A DNA stretch of 64,000 bases from Beroe forskalii (Eukaryota > Ctenophora > Nuda > Beroida > Beroidae). This document shows positions 11,482-23,074 of the stretch, piece by piece. The notes below the pieces were generated by a model. The model saw only the letters and a list, made by a program, of their open reading frames with translations, was not told the origin of the DNA and made no database searches. The DNA lies in the NCBI GenBank assembly GCA_011033025.1, contig WFMF01000041.1, positions 578,706-642,705 of the forward strand, written 5' to 3'. Each line of letters opens with the position of its first letter. The stretch's first letter is position 1. The translations under genes and the position numbers were made by a program.

Positions 11482-13531
11482 TCAGAACACAGAGTTTAAA
11501 CTAACTGTTATTCTGTCAAATACTTTTTTGTCCTCCATTCTAATCCATGTAGTTATGCTGCTATTATGTATCTCCATTATCCTGGAGCCCCTGGCTACAT
11601 TGCTGTACCCGCCATAACCACTGTGTCGACCTGAAATATAGGCTTTTGTGGAAACACCATAACTTATTTAGTAGGTACTTCTAGTTTCCATTATTTAATT
11701 GTATCCCTCTTATATCCCACCTATATATTCAATTGTAATGTAAGCAATTAAAGAATTGTAATAACAATAAAAGAATTGTTTGTAGATAAATTTTATTACC
11801 TTGACAAAATAGTTTGTTGCCTGTTGGGCAGCAGAAATCATTTTCGTGGTAGTGTCCCGTGGTGATAACTAGAATATCATGTAGTGATTGGATGGTGTCA
11901 AAGAGTCCTTTGTTGGGTATGGCTTCAATGGAATTGTTCAGCGATCCTGATAATGGAATTTATGTACAGTAGGGTACCTCAGTGTTTGCAAAAAATAAAT
12001 GCTGATGTCACTGACCACTGGCCAGTATTTTTTCGCTGCTATTGCTTTTCAACATAAAAGAGATGAATACATTGAGTTGGCTGGTCATTTAAGCATTTGT
12101 CATCACATACCCACGCAGTTTCCTGTGTTGTAGAGGTCCTCGAACTCAGAAACCGGAATGTGGAATGCCAGGACACTGGGAACATGTCCATATGTTTGTA
12201 TGTTGGTGTAGTACGTGTCAATTAGCCACTCTATCTGATCAGCTGTCACTTGTACGGGCATTACACGCCTCCACTGTCCATGAGTAGATCATACCTTCTA
12301 CCTCATCTGGTGGGTGCAGGGGTTTCAACTTATGTGAATCACTTATGATATGCAAACTTCCTGTGAATACGAAAACAGGAGAAGAAATACTGAATTTCCC
12401 AGTTTTAGCTACAGAATGTGAAGCACTCATTTGAGTTTTCTCCATATATGGGGATGAAATAGTTCGTGACCCCAGATAGGAAGGCAGGACCGAGTTTGGA
12501 GTGAGAGTGAGGGTAATCCATATCATGAGAGATAAGTGTCACTCTGTCTCCATGGGTCTGACTCAGATCGTCATGGTTACCTAACACGTGGGCCCATGGA
12601 GTATCCCGCTGAACACAGGGCAACACCACGTGATCCCAATAAGCAGTAGCGTTGGAGTCGATGTTGTTACCCGTTAGTGTGTCTCCTGCACAGATTTGAG
12701 TAAATTTCTCCAGTTTGAGGTGAGATATCATCGATTTATTTATTTATACTATTTAGAGTTTTGCACTGTTGATATAAGACCAAGCAGATACTATGATTTT
12801 TATCTTTTACTGTGAGTTTGTGTGAATTATTACACCTCAAAAGTCTCAGTTCGAATGCGAACTGTATGTATTTTATTGTGATGTGATGTGCTAATCATAA
12901 CATCCATGTCTATTGCCATCATCTGCAAACCCGTGAAGAGCACAAAGTCTGGATTCTCCGCACTGAGCACCGAGTGCATGACGTGGTCTGAGTTGATGTC
13001 TTGGGTAGGTCCCCAAGGAGTGAACTCGTCCTCCCCATAGTGTAGATCTGTAACAGGTACTGTAGGGGTACAGTAGGATGGTGCATTGGTGCAAACCTTA
13101 CATCCTAAGGATTGAGATTTGAGAATGGTAAAATGAGTGGTGCGAAATTGAGAGCTTTATGAAATCCATTCTTCTAATATCAGAATAGGCCAATCTTTAT
13201 GAATATTTTTATCGCATATAATTTGATTTCAATGATTGTGCAGGGAACTCTGTCATTATGGCATGAGCTGTGTTGAGTTGCCTAAGTCATGTGGAGGGAA
13301 ATTGTACACCGTACTTGGCGAGTGAGATATGCAATATCAAGAAAAGTGTCAATGTATGATTTTTTTCTATATGATTTGAACCTTTTGAAATAAAAATCAT
13401 ACCTACTGATCTGTAAACTGAGCTATTCGGAATTTTCCATTCTTGAACCGTAGTGGAGTTGCTTCCAACACTCCCCAAAGTAAGATCGGAAAAACCACCT
13501 TAATAAGTCCTAAACTTCTACCCGAACCCAT
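11482..13531 (-). pseudogene. DCR2/PAP-like metallophosphoesterase, left copy, frameshifted
   Basis: This is the mirror of the gene at 19697-21609, with the same exon blocks: N-terminal exon at the right end, the GNHDD exon near 12420-12700, the exon near 12120-12370, the GHYHEND exon near 11815-11950, and the GRHSGYGG exon at 11482-11630. In the exon near 12240-12300 the left copy is short by a net two bases relative to the right copy, which brings an early stop (frame ending TSDS). The last exons are therefore out of frame, and I call it a pseudogene, assuming the indels are not assembly errors. Confidence 0.7.
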
Positions 13532-13888
13532 ACCGAAATTACAGGTTCGGTGAGCCTATTAATTATGGATGGGTAAAATTGAGAATAAGGAAAACTGGGA
13601 ATAAATCAACTTAAAAACGTTAAGTACCTAAGAATATAAACCTAACGTATAGTAGCTGATTGAAGATGAGAACATGAATTCAAATTGAGGACAGCGTTTG
13701 AAATCGAGGAAGAAGTTCCCGAATTAAGGAAAAAATTCCGGAAATGATGCAGAGTAAACTGAGTAGGTAAAGAAACAAGAATAATGCAGCTTTTAGCATT
13801 ACTCTAGTCTCATGAGAAGTGTATCATGTTCTTAGAACAGCTGACAAGGTCATGAGATTAGTATTGAATTGCAGGTTGTCGGTTGAGC

Positions 13889-14159
13889 AAATTTAATAAA
13901 AAAACAATAAATATGAAAAAAAAGAAAAAAATAATAAAAAAAAAGGGCACATGAAAGTTTGAGTTTAAAAAATAAAAAAGTTGTCAAAATTTTAAAAACC
14001 CCTTTATGCGAAAGAAAGCACAATGACAGCATTGATGCGAGTTACACTGTCACTAGTTTGTTGTAACACCAGTTTTAGGGCCCAAACATGAAACTTGCTC
14101 TTATTGTATTGTATTGTATTGTAGGTTCCCCAAACTCGGAAGTAAGGGGGACAGTACCC
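13889..14159. other. Loop sequence of the giant palindrome
   Basis: About 270 bases that occur only on the left side of the loop: an A-rich stretch near 13910-13980 and a short ATTGT/GTATT run near 14100-14123. No gene is visible. Without the piggyBac element the palindrome spacer would be only about 290 bp. Confidence 0.5.
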
Positions 14160-14184
14160 TTAATGATAATTAGACGGTGATTCT

Positions 14185-15184
14185 GTACTACCAGTAGTAC
14201 AAAACACATAATCAATAATTTGCACCAGTCCTTAGTACCATTAAGCCAATTAATTTCTGTTGGTGAGTCCTTGAAATTCATGAAATTTAAAAATTGTCGA
14301 AAAAATAAAAATTTCTTCGCATTTTTGAATCTAATTTGCTGTAGGAACGCGTTGTAGCTCTGAAATTTCATATACCCCAATACTGGACTATTTTGGATAA
14401 GATTAGTGAATGTCAAGCTATTGCTACAATTAGTTTTTCCATATTCGACTCTCAAAATGAGGTACTTTTTGTACTACTGGTAGTACAATTTAAGTACTTG
14501 ATTCAAATAGGTACACAAGATTGAAATCATTGAATATTAAAAAGTTTTGAATATAAGTTACAGTTGATACATTGGAGAATTCAAAAATATTGGTTTCATA
14601 GGTAGAACCCATACTTAGCTCACACTATTCAAATTATTGAACAAAAATTAATGAACAAAAAATTTGAAACTTGCCACAGGATCAGGATAAATAGTCATGT
14701 ACCTCGAAAAATACATTTAAAAGCTGTCTCAGATAACAAATAATGACCAAAGTAAGCCACCCTATGGTAAATCGCAATCGCTGCTGAGCTAAGACACTGT
14801 GAATATGAAACAAGATAATGTACTACCAGTAGTACATAAGAAAATGATAGAAATATGCCGAATTTTGAACTTATGATGTGTAAGTGTTTGATAATATTGT
14901 CAATAGATATGATTATTTGTCTTCTTATGCAAAATGGGAGCTCAATACATAGATTTAGAATAAATTTCATGTTAAAGTTCAGGCTATTGTACTACTGGTA
15001 GTACAAAATCAAGAATTAAAAGGAAAAAACCCCTTAAATAACCTATTCAAGACTTGGTTATAGATTAATCATATCATAATTCCATGAGTGAAGAAACAGG
15101 AATAGTTAAAATTCATCACCCATTAAAACAAATTGAAATAAAACGGCATTAAATGAAATTTATCCAATGTACTACACGTAGTAC
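14185..15184. repeat. Left subterminal palindromes of the piggyBac element
   Basis: Five copies of GTACTACYRGTAGTAC or a close variant start at 14185, 14471, 14820, 14989 and 15169. The first lies about 20 bp inside the left end. The fifth has the centre ACACGT. All are outside the transposase ORF. Candidate transposase-binding sites, by analogy with subterminal repeats of DNA transposons. Confidence 0.85.
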
Positions 15185-15367
15185 AAAATGATATAAAAAG
15201 CTTTATTTTGTTCGAAATACAAAAACCTTATATGAAAATTGGATTTGAAAAAAGAGATTATCTTGGTATAAAACATAGGAATACATTTGTTAAAATTTGA
15301 TGATAAGTATAACTAATAAAAGAGTAATAATGAACTAAAACTAAAACTGTTTATTGTATTAAAAACT

Positions 15368-17836
15368 TCATTTGTTTAAAACTTTGTTTGGAGTGACAGT
15401 TTTGCCAGTGGACTTTCTCTTCTTCTTGAGTGGCAAGCCATTGCTGATGTGAAGATCCCAACAATTTCTGCCTGTTGTTGGAGAGCAGATTCCAGCATAG
15501 TCTCCACAGTAATCACAATAGTAACATGATCGAAATGGTCTTGGTTGATCATAACCATGGTAGCACACAAAGCACCTCTTCTGTGACCTCCTTCCAGGGA
15601 ACTTCTTCATGTTGTGAGTACTAAGAATGGCCTGTTCCTTTTCTATTTGAGTTTGGGACTTTGTGAAAGGTCTTGGAGAAAAAGAATCGCCAAATGGATT
15701 CTCTAGAAGAAGACATACAAGATTCTTTTTGAAGTCCTTGTGTTTCATTTTGCCAGTAAAATGGCAGTATGCTCGAAAAGAGTTTGTCTCTATGAATCCA
15801 AGCAGGCCACACATCTGTCTCAGAGCAGGATCCTTTGTGTTCACAGCATTTTCAAGACCAAAGCCTCCAGTACGGCAATGGTTGAACCTATCAATGGCTC
15901 CAGCATGTTTGAAATACTGGGAAGCAACTACTGGCCTTTTAATTTCATTCTTATGGCTATCAATACGTGGTTCACCTTCCAAACTGGTTGAACAGGAAGC
16001 TATGAATTGGAAGGGCTTCCTATCAACATAACGACAGCTCCAGATCTTTGCAACTCCATTAACAGTTGGTACAGCACTAGCCCACTGTCCTTGGCAGAGG
16101 TTTTCTGAAGCAAGTAAATCCTTCGGGAAATTCCTATGGGCAGTCTTCACAATTCCAATGCTGTAAAGGCCTTTGCTGAGGAGCTGCTCGCACGTTTGCA
16201 CACTTGCAAACCAAGAATCTTGATAGACAACTCTGCCAGTACCCCAATATGGGCTAGATAGCCTAAGAGCAGCAGCTGTGGTCACACCAAACTCTTTGAC
16301 AAAATCCTTATCAGCATTCAAATCTTTACCTTGATTGAATTCCAAATTGAGCACAATCAGTGTTTCAGAATCACATAAATCAAGCACTTCATTGCCCACA
16401 GGAGTAGGTTTCCTTTTTATCTTGATTTTTCCAGGCAAAAGTCTATGATACCCTTTGATCATTGATTCATCGAGAGTGAGGTTAGAACCTGGTCTCAGTA
16501 CCTTCTGAAACTGAGTGTTCAGAGCAGCGACAAGTTTATTCATGAGGTTCCAATATTCTGGAAGTCTCTTCTTTTGTATCAAGTCTGGGGAAAGGAAGGC
16601 TGTGAAAAGTGGCAGAATTTGCTCAAACCTATCTCTTACCATATACTTTCCAATCAGCTGAGGTGTATATGGGCCCATTGCAGCAGTCCCCCAGTAGTCT
16701 TTTCTTTCACTGAGAACAACTGTTTCCATGTATAGTAAAGTGCCAAACAGTTTCAGGAATTCACCAAATGTTATAGGCTGAAATGTAGAACCATACTTCT
16801 TTATACCCATTTCATTAGCCTCAACCAGCAAAATATGTTCAATGAATTCTCGTGGGCAGAAAAGTAAGAAATGATCAAGTGGACTGGCCTGACTGTTTTC
16901 CACAAGACCATACAAACGTGGCCCATATCCATTACCAGCATGGCCATCTGATGCAGCATAGTCAATTCTCACATCTTGTAATTTAAATTTGTAATTATCT
17001 ACCTTTTCCTTCTTCTTGCTTTTGTCTCCTGCTGATGAAGTGGCAACATCTTCTTTAGCTTGTTCATTGTCAGAATTTTCATCTTCAGAACTTGTATCAG
17101 ATGAATGGTCACTTTCAGAATCTTCCTTTGGGTCAGGATAGTCATTTGCTGAAAGTTTCTTATGCTTATTAGCTGGTATACGTTTCCTGGGAGCAGATTT
17201 CTTTAGAGCAAGCTTAGCATCATCTTTGGAAGCATTTTTCATAAGTTTTGTTCTTTTAGTTGACCTAGCATTGCCACTTTTACTCGTTGTCTTAGATGAT
17301 TCTCCAAACAACTGTTTAGCTTTGGTGAATTTAGCTAAGTTACCCACTTTTTTCTTGAGTACACTAGAACGGTTGACTATCCTTATTGGACTAAGAGCAC
17401 TCTTTTCACCGTCTATTTCATCATTGGTATGATCAGATTCACTTAAGCTGTCATCTGAAAGGATTTGACCACTCTTCAATGTGGATGGAACCTTCTCAGG
17501 AGCAGCACTGCTTCTACTCACATTTATTGTCTTTTTCACTGGAGGCTTGAATATAGTGCGATCCTGTTCAGTATCTGACTCCATTTGCAATGGTGTATCT
17601 GGTGGTAGAAGTTCAAGTTTATCAGTGGTAATGGAAGATGGTTTGTCTTCCATATCCCAAAATACTTTGGCACTGATATCTGTGCAAGACATCACTGTGC
17701 CATAAAGTTTTGGGAATTTAACACAAACGGGATCATCATCATTATACCAAAGGCTACTTAGGGCTCCAACTCTGTCATTCTTCTTCAACACGGGTTTCTT
17801 TTCTTTCAGCCTGTCTGGTGGGATATTGAAATCCAT
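15368..17836 (-). CDS. piggyBac-family transposase
   Basis: The ORF is open from 17905. The likely start is the internal Met at 17836 (MDFNIPPDRLKEK). Order of regions: a short SH3/Tudor-like segment (LYGTVMSCTDISAKVFWD); a long Ser/Lys/Asp-rich disordered region; the DDE_Tnp_1_7 catalytic core; and a C-terminal Cys-rich domain with RCFVCY, CYYCDYCG and GRNCWDLH, followed by a basic KKKRK. The catalytic Asp triad is visible as LTLDESM (D479, numbering from 17905), VYQDSWF (D563) and AIDRFN (D672), with spacing like other piggyBac enzymes. The protein would cut and paste the element at TTAA sites. No inactivating change is seen. The N-terminal segment is longer than in the compact insect piggyBac enzyme. 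Confidence 0.93.
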   Translation of the reverse strand: MDFNIPPDRLKEKKPVLKKNDRVGALSSLWYNDDDPVCVKFPKLYGTVMSCTDISAKVFWDMEDKPSSITTDKLELLPPDTPLQMESDTEQDRTIFKPPVKKTINVSRSSAAPEKVPSTLKSGQILSDDSLSESDHTNDEIDGEKSALSPIRIVNRSSVLKKKVGNLAKFTKAKQLFGESSKTTSKSGNARSTKRTKLMKNASKDDAKLALKKSAPRKRIPANKHKKLSANDYPDPKEDSESDHSSDTSSEDENSDNEQAKEDVATSSAGDKSKKKEKVDNYKFKLQDVRIDYAASDGHAGNGYGPRLYGLVENSQASPLDHFLLFCPREFIEHILLVEANEMGIKKYGSTFQPITFGEFLKLFGTLLYMETVVLSERKDYWGTAAMGPYTPQLIGKYMVRDRFEQILPLFTAFLSPDLIQKKRLPEYWNLMNKLVAALNTQFQKVLRPGSNLTLDESMIKGYHRLLPGKIKIKRKPTPVGNEVLDLCDSETLIVLNLEFNQGKDLNADKDFVKEFGVTTAAALRLSSPYWGTGRVVYQDSWFASVQTCEQLLSKGLYSIGIVKTAHRNFPKDLLASENLCQGQWASAVPTVNGVAKIWSCRYVDRKPFQFIASCSTSLEGEPRIDSHKNEIKRPVVASQYFKHAGAIDRFNHCRTGGFGLENAVNTKDPALRQMCGLLGFIETNSFRAYCHFTGKMKHKDFKKNLVCLLLENPFGDSFSPRPFTKSQTQIEKEQAILSTHNMKKFPGRRSQKRCFVCYHGYDQPRPFRSCYYCDYCGDYAGICSPTTGRNCWDLHISNGLPLKKKRKSTGKTVTPNKVLNK

Positions 17837-18172
17837 TCCTAGATTCCTAATGAATATCATTATGTTAGATACATGGCAATACATGGCAATACATGATGTA
17901 CACATACGAGTTTCTTAAAACTGGAATAGTAATACTATTATACCTAATAAAAATATTACTCTATTTACTTGAATTATATTCATATCAATAACTATACCTA
18001 ATTGCTATTGCAGTCAATTTCTATCACTAAAGACTCACTCATTCATGACACAATATTAATAACAGACAAATGTAGCCAAATCTAACCTGATTATTGCCTT
18101 ATAAGCTAATAAATTAAGCAGCATTTAGTGGATAAAGATGGTTCTATTTGTTCTAGGTTGCTGCAAACCTTT

Positions 18173-19287
18173 GAACTACCGGTAGTACATTTAAACAAAA
18201 ATACAGCTAAAATGTCGCTTAGTCAGCAATTCGGCATCAGAGACAGATAATATCCAGAGCAAAAAAAATTTACAACAAATCAATGCGATGTACATTCGTA
18301 AAACAAGCTACTTCAACTAAACTGAAGAAAGTTTGAGTGCCTTTGCTAGTTGTACTACCGGTAGTACATCAATACTTTCTGATTATATTGATGACAAAGG
18401 ATGTATAAGATAAATAATATGGGAGCAATAGGATTTGCAACAATGAACAGAAGCCTGGTAGTAATCTTTAACACATCAGAACACACATTAGAAATACGGA
18501 AAGAACCCAGAGACAGCAATAAAATATGGGAATGTGTAAGAAGTAAATGAAATTACTTCCTATTTGGAACCTGTTGAAGCAAGTATACATAGAATTATGT
18601 AATTAGTGGCAATACATGATGTACACATACTGTCTTCATTATTCCGAAGTCAAATTTCAATATATAGTTGCTGTCATCATAAGAAACATTCAGGAAATCT
18701 ACGTATAAATTTTGTACTACTGGTAGTACAGAATCAGTTAACATAAAACTGAGTCTGCTATAGAAAGCCTGATTATTCTACCAACATGAAGTTTTATGTA
18801 TGATTTAATGACTGATATATAGTTTTGATTACAAGTTTTGGTAGCTACAACGCAATTTATAACAAGAATATTTGCAGCTAATTTTACTGAAATGGTGAAT
18901 ATCATACACTTTTCTGATGATAACCAGAAAAAAATCTGATTTTATTACTACTGAGTCTGGAAATTCACTTTTGCTGCCAACTTTGAACCTTTTCCAACAA
19001 ATTTACCAAGTATTAGCTTGCCAATTGCTTCATGCTCATGATAGTACGACTATCAAAATAGGTAGAAAATGTGGAAAAACGTAATGTTGTACAAAATTAA
19101 TTTCAAAATAGGTCACAAAAGCATACAATATAACAAAAAAGTGTACCTTTGCATGATGTGATATACTCTAGAGAAGTGTCTGATACCATTCTTTAAACTA
19201 CAGGATGAACCATTTAGGCAGAAGGAACTAAAAACTGTATCTTATTATTTTGTACTACTGGTGGTACATATGTACTACCGGTAGTAC
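18173..19287. repeat. Right subterminal palindromes of the piggyBac element
   Basis: Five copies of the same 16-mer start at 18173 (first base pair degenerate), 18352, 18714, 19252 (one mismatch) and 19272. The last two lie only 4 bp apart, next to the right terminal repeat. With the left set this makes ten copies and none inside the ORF. Confidence 0.85.
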
Positions 19288-19696
19288 ATTCGTCTAATTA
19301 TCATTAAGCAATTACTGCTCAACCGACAACCTGCAATTCAATACTAATCTCATGACCCTGTCAGCTGTTCTAGGAACATGATACACTTCACATGAGACTA
19401 GAGTAATGCTAAAAGCTGCATTATTCTTGCTTCTTTACTCAGTTTAGTCTGCATTATTTCCGGAATTTCTTCCTGGATTCTGGAACTTCCTCCTCGATTT
19501 CAAAAGCTGTCCCCAATTTGAATTTATGTTTTATCTTCAATCAGCAACTAACGTATGTCGTAGAAACGTTAGGTATATATTATTATTAAGTATCTTATAA
19601 GGCACCTAAAGTTTTCAAGTTAATTTTATTTTTTTTCCTTATTCTCAATTTCTACTCTTGCATCATCAACAGGCTCACCGAACCTGTAATTTCGGT

Positions 19697-21609
19697 ATGG
19701 GTTCGGGTAGACGTTTAGGACTTATTAAGGTGGTTTTTCCGATCTTACTTTGGGGAGTGTTGGAAGCAACTCCACTACGGTTCAAGAATGGAAAATTCCG
19801 AGTAGCTCAGTTTACAGATCAGTACTTATGACTTTATGACTTTACGACGTATTCTGATATAAGAAGAATGGATTTCATCAAGCTTTCAATTTTGCACTAC
19901 TCATTTTTTGCCACTCGTGATAGTAAGGTTTGCACCATCCTGTTGACTGTAATGTTTGCACCATCCTGTAGACTGTAGAGTGTAGAGAGTAGACTGTAAG
20001 GTTTGCACCATCCTACTGTACCCCTACAGTACTTGTTACAGATCTACACTATGGGGAGGACGAGTTCACTCCTTGGGGACCTATCCAGGACATCAACTCA
20101 GACCACGTTATGCACTCGGTGCTCAGTGCGGAGAATCCAGACTTTGTGCTCTTCACGGGTTTGCAGATGATGGCAATAGACATGGATGTTATGATTAGCA
20201 CATCACATCATGATAAAATCCATACTGTTCGCATTCGAAATGAGACTTTTGAGGTGTAATAATTCGCACAAACTCACAGTAAAAGATAAAAATCATAGTA
20301 TCTGCTTGGTCTTATATCAACAGTGCAAAACTCTAAATAGTATAAATAAATAAATCGATGATATCTCACCTCAAACTGGAGAAATTTACTCGAATCTTTG
20401 CAGGAGACACACTAACGGGTAACAACATCGACTCCAACGCTACTGCTTATTGGGATCACGTGGTGTTGCCCTGTGTTCAGCGGGATACTCCGTGGGCCCA
20501 CGTGTTAGGTAACCATGACGATCTGAGTCAGAGCCATGGAGACAGAGTGACACTCATCTCTCATGATATGGATTACCCTCACTCTCACTCAAAACTCGGT
20601 CCTGCCTTCCTAGCTGGGGTCACGAACTATTTCATCCCCATATATGGAGAAAACTCAAATTAGTGCTTCACATTCTGTAGCTAAAACTGGGAAATTCAGT
20701 ATTTCTTCTCCTGTTTTCGTATTCACAGGAAGTTTGCATATCATAAGTGATTCACATAAGTTGAAACCCCTGCACCCACCAGATGAGGTAGAAGGTATGA
20801 TCTACTCGCTGGACAGTGGAGGCGGTAATGTGCCCGTACAAGTGACAGCTGATCAGATAGAGTGGCTAATTGACACGTACTACACCAACATACAAACATA
20901 TGGACATGTTCCCAGTGTCCTGGCATTCCACATTCCGGTTTCTGAGTTCGAGGACCTCTACAACACAGGAAACTGCGTGGGTATGTGAAGACAAATGCTT
21001 AAATGACCAGCCAACTCAATGTATTCATCTCTTTTATGTTGAAAAGCAATAGCAGCGAAAAAATACTGGCCAGTGGTCAGTGACATCAGCATTTATTTTT
21101 TGCAAACATTGAGGTACCCTACTGTACATAAATTCCATTATCAGGATCGCTGAACAATTCCATTGAAGCCATACCCAACAAAGGACTCTTTGACACCATC
21201 CAATCACTACATGATATTCTAGTTATCACCACGGGACACTACCACGAAAATGATTTCTGCTGCCCAACAGGCAACAAACTATTTTGTCAAGGTAATAAAA
21301 TTTATCTACAAACAATTCTTTTATTGTTATTACAATTCTTTAATTGCTTACATTACAATTGAATATATAGGTGGGATATAAGAGGGATACAATTAAATAA
21401 TGGAAACTAGAAGTACCTACTAAATAAGTTATGGTGTTTCCACAAAAGCCTATATTTCAGGTCGACACAGTGGTTATGGTGGGTACAGCAATGTAGCCAG
21501 GGGCTCCAGGATAATGGAGATACATAACAGCAGCATAACTACATGGATTAGAATGGAGGACAAAAAAGTATTTGACAGAATAACAGTTAGTTTAAACTCT
21601 GTGTTCTGA
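19697..21609 (+). CDS. DCR2/PAP-like calcineurin-type metallophosphoesterase (right copy)
   Basis: Predicted exons are 19697-19819, 20042-20158, 20404 to about 20660, 20729-20980, 21145-21291 and 21461-21609. The start MGSGRRLGLIKVVFPILL looks like a signal peptide. Metal-binding motifs appear in order: FTD-LHYG, FTGDTLTG, LGNHDD and TTGHYHEND, with the family ending GRHSGYGGYSNVARGSR. This is the dinuclear metallophosphoesterase fold of the DCR2 and plant PAP16/28/29 group. The signal peptide suggests secretory-pathway location, and the substrate is unknown. The last three exons join perfectly in phase. Two junctions are doubtful: exon 1 to 2 has no GT donor at the required place, and exon 3 to 4 lacks a phase-compatible donor. 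Confidence 0.75.
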
Positions 21610-21725
21610 GGTCTGATTTAGATTCACAGATACACTGAAAAACTGTACTTATCGTAAGTTCTGATTGAGCCATGGCAATGTTTAAAGGTTTCACAAATTG
21701 TACCAGCTAAGATAACAGATTTTTT

Positions 21726-23074
21726 CCTGTTCCCAATCGCGTTTTTGTTTTACAAAAAGGCATTGAGAAAAGGTTAGCAGAGATCGTGTTTTGTGGGGGT
21801 TGTGTGTATACTACCTTTACGCGTACTGTTAAATCTGAAATAGGTGGTGTGATCCGATTTGGTCGTATGCGTGTGGTATGTACGTATGTATGTACGTCAC
21901 TTTTTTGATCATTTTCAAGCATCCAACTGCTCCTTTATAATATCAGTCGCGCCAATATAGCTTGGTGTAGTGGCATCCTGTTCGATGTTCACTGCAGCTA
22001 TCTTACAGTTATTCGGGTTCAATGCCCTGTTCATCCTAATGTTGAAACTTGGAAATTGATTCATTTTTAAAATTTTCATCATTCTTCAATTTCATCAAAG
22101 TTTTCAATGATAAGAGGTGCATGAATGTCTTTCGATTTTCTTGGAATTCTCCATCAGACTTTGTCTTATGATTGGGATTCAATCAAATTTACAATCAATA
22201 ATTGACAATGAGCAATAGATGTCGATCAATGATGATTGACCTTTCGCTGAGGAAAGTAAGAGATCAGAGATGAAAATTTGTCCTGGTATCTCATGAATTT
22301 ACGAAACCTAAATCTTCAATCTTGGCTATCAATCCTCCTTTAACCTTCAAGTGTGTACAGTTGATCATAAAATCACAAATTTCGACGCCCAGGAAGAACA
22401 TTGCATTTGCTCGAATATCAATAGTCGCCATGAGAAATCCTCGATCAATCATCAAGTGAGCTTCTGGCCTCTGACTGTGGTATCTGAACAACATGGCAGC
22501 AAACTGCAGAAACTTTTAGGAGAGAAAATTATGTGATTTCATATGATATAATTATTTTCGTCAATGGAAACGCTTGATAATGCACAACGCTTGATGTTGC
22601 AACGAGACGTCGCACCAAACTCAAAAAGGAAACAACCAAGACTGAATGCGGACGCCAGCAAACAGAACATGGCAGGTGTTCATGAATTAATTTGCGCGCG
22701 CAGTAAAATGCACGGGCGACTTGTGATCACGTATGACCTTTATCGTGTTGCATGAAATTAAAGCGCTCGCCGAGGTTACAGAAAACGAGCGCAATTATTG
22801 TTTTCAGTTTATACTTACGAATGGAATATTCATAAAATTGATTCAATAATGTTAAGATGTAAGTACTTTAGCTCTTTAGTATTGTGATGTGACACTAGAT
22901 AGATAAAGCATTTTATCGTCAACTCATCCTGTCAGTAAGCTTAGTCGGACAATGGTCGACAGACGACGGCGTGTTTTAATGAAGGCGTGCTTTAATACCA
23001 GCCCCGGGAACAGGAAATTAAGCGCCTGCATACGGGAACAACGGGCACAAGAAATGTGCCGGCAGGCGCAATTC
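21726..23074. other. Right-arm-specific 1.35 kb segment
   Basis: The left arm passes directly from one side of this segment to the other. Runs of T (TTTTT) at both junctions fit either an insertion or a microhomology-mediated deletion in the other arm. Inverted TTCCTGTTCCC (21724-21734) and GGGAACAGGAA (23006-23016) nearly bound it. The tail 23017-23074 holds nested hairpins (GCGCCTGC/GCAGGCGC and GGCACA/TGTGCC). Two short ORFs (22291-22494 minus, 22564-22755 plus) are not recognised. Confidence 0.6.

Larger units (their letters stand above)
5470..13888 (+). repeat. Left arm of giant inverted repeat
   Basis: Read in reverse complement, this arm matches 19317-32290 in order: 5470-7690 with 29990-32285, 7900-8400 with 25430-25800, 8400-11390 with 23080-25430, and 11390-13888 with 19317-21725. 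The inner part is very similar and the outer part is more diverged. It carries, from outside in, a decayed exon, a GC-rich block, a LINE remnant, the LRR gene and the phosphoesterase pseudogene. Differences such as the 9822-10090 insertion are specific to this arm. Confidence 0.9.
14160..19307 (-). mobile_element. Complete piggyBac-type transposon
   Basis: The element is bounded by TTAA on both sides (14160-14163 and 19304-19307), the target duplication diagnostic of piggyBac. Its ends are perfect 13 bp inverted repeats, TGATAATTAGACG at 14164-14176 and CGTCTAATTATCA at 19291-19303. It is 5140 bp long and encodes an uninterrupted transposase on the minus strand. Ten 16 bp palindromes lie in the flanks of the ORF, five on each side. 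Intact ends plus an intact ORF suggest a young and possibly autonomous copy. It sits in the loop of the giant inverted repeat. Confidence 0.95.

Noticed and set aside
22291..22494. Minus-strand ORF with protein-like composition in the right-arm insert
   Set aside because: I could not link it to any family or to splice sites giving a gene model, so it was kept only as a note in the insert entry.
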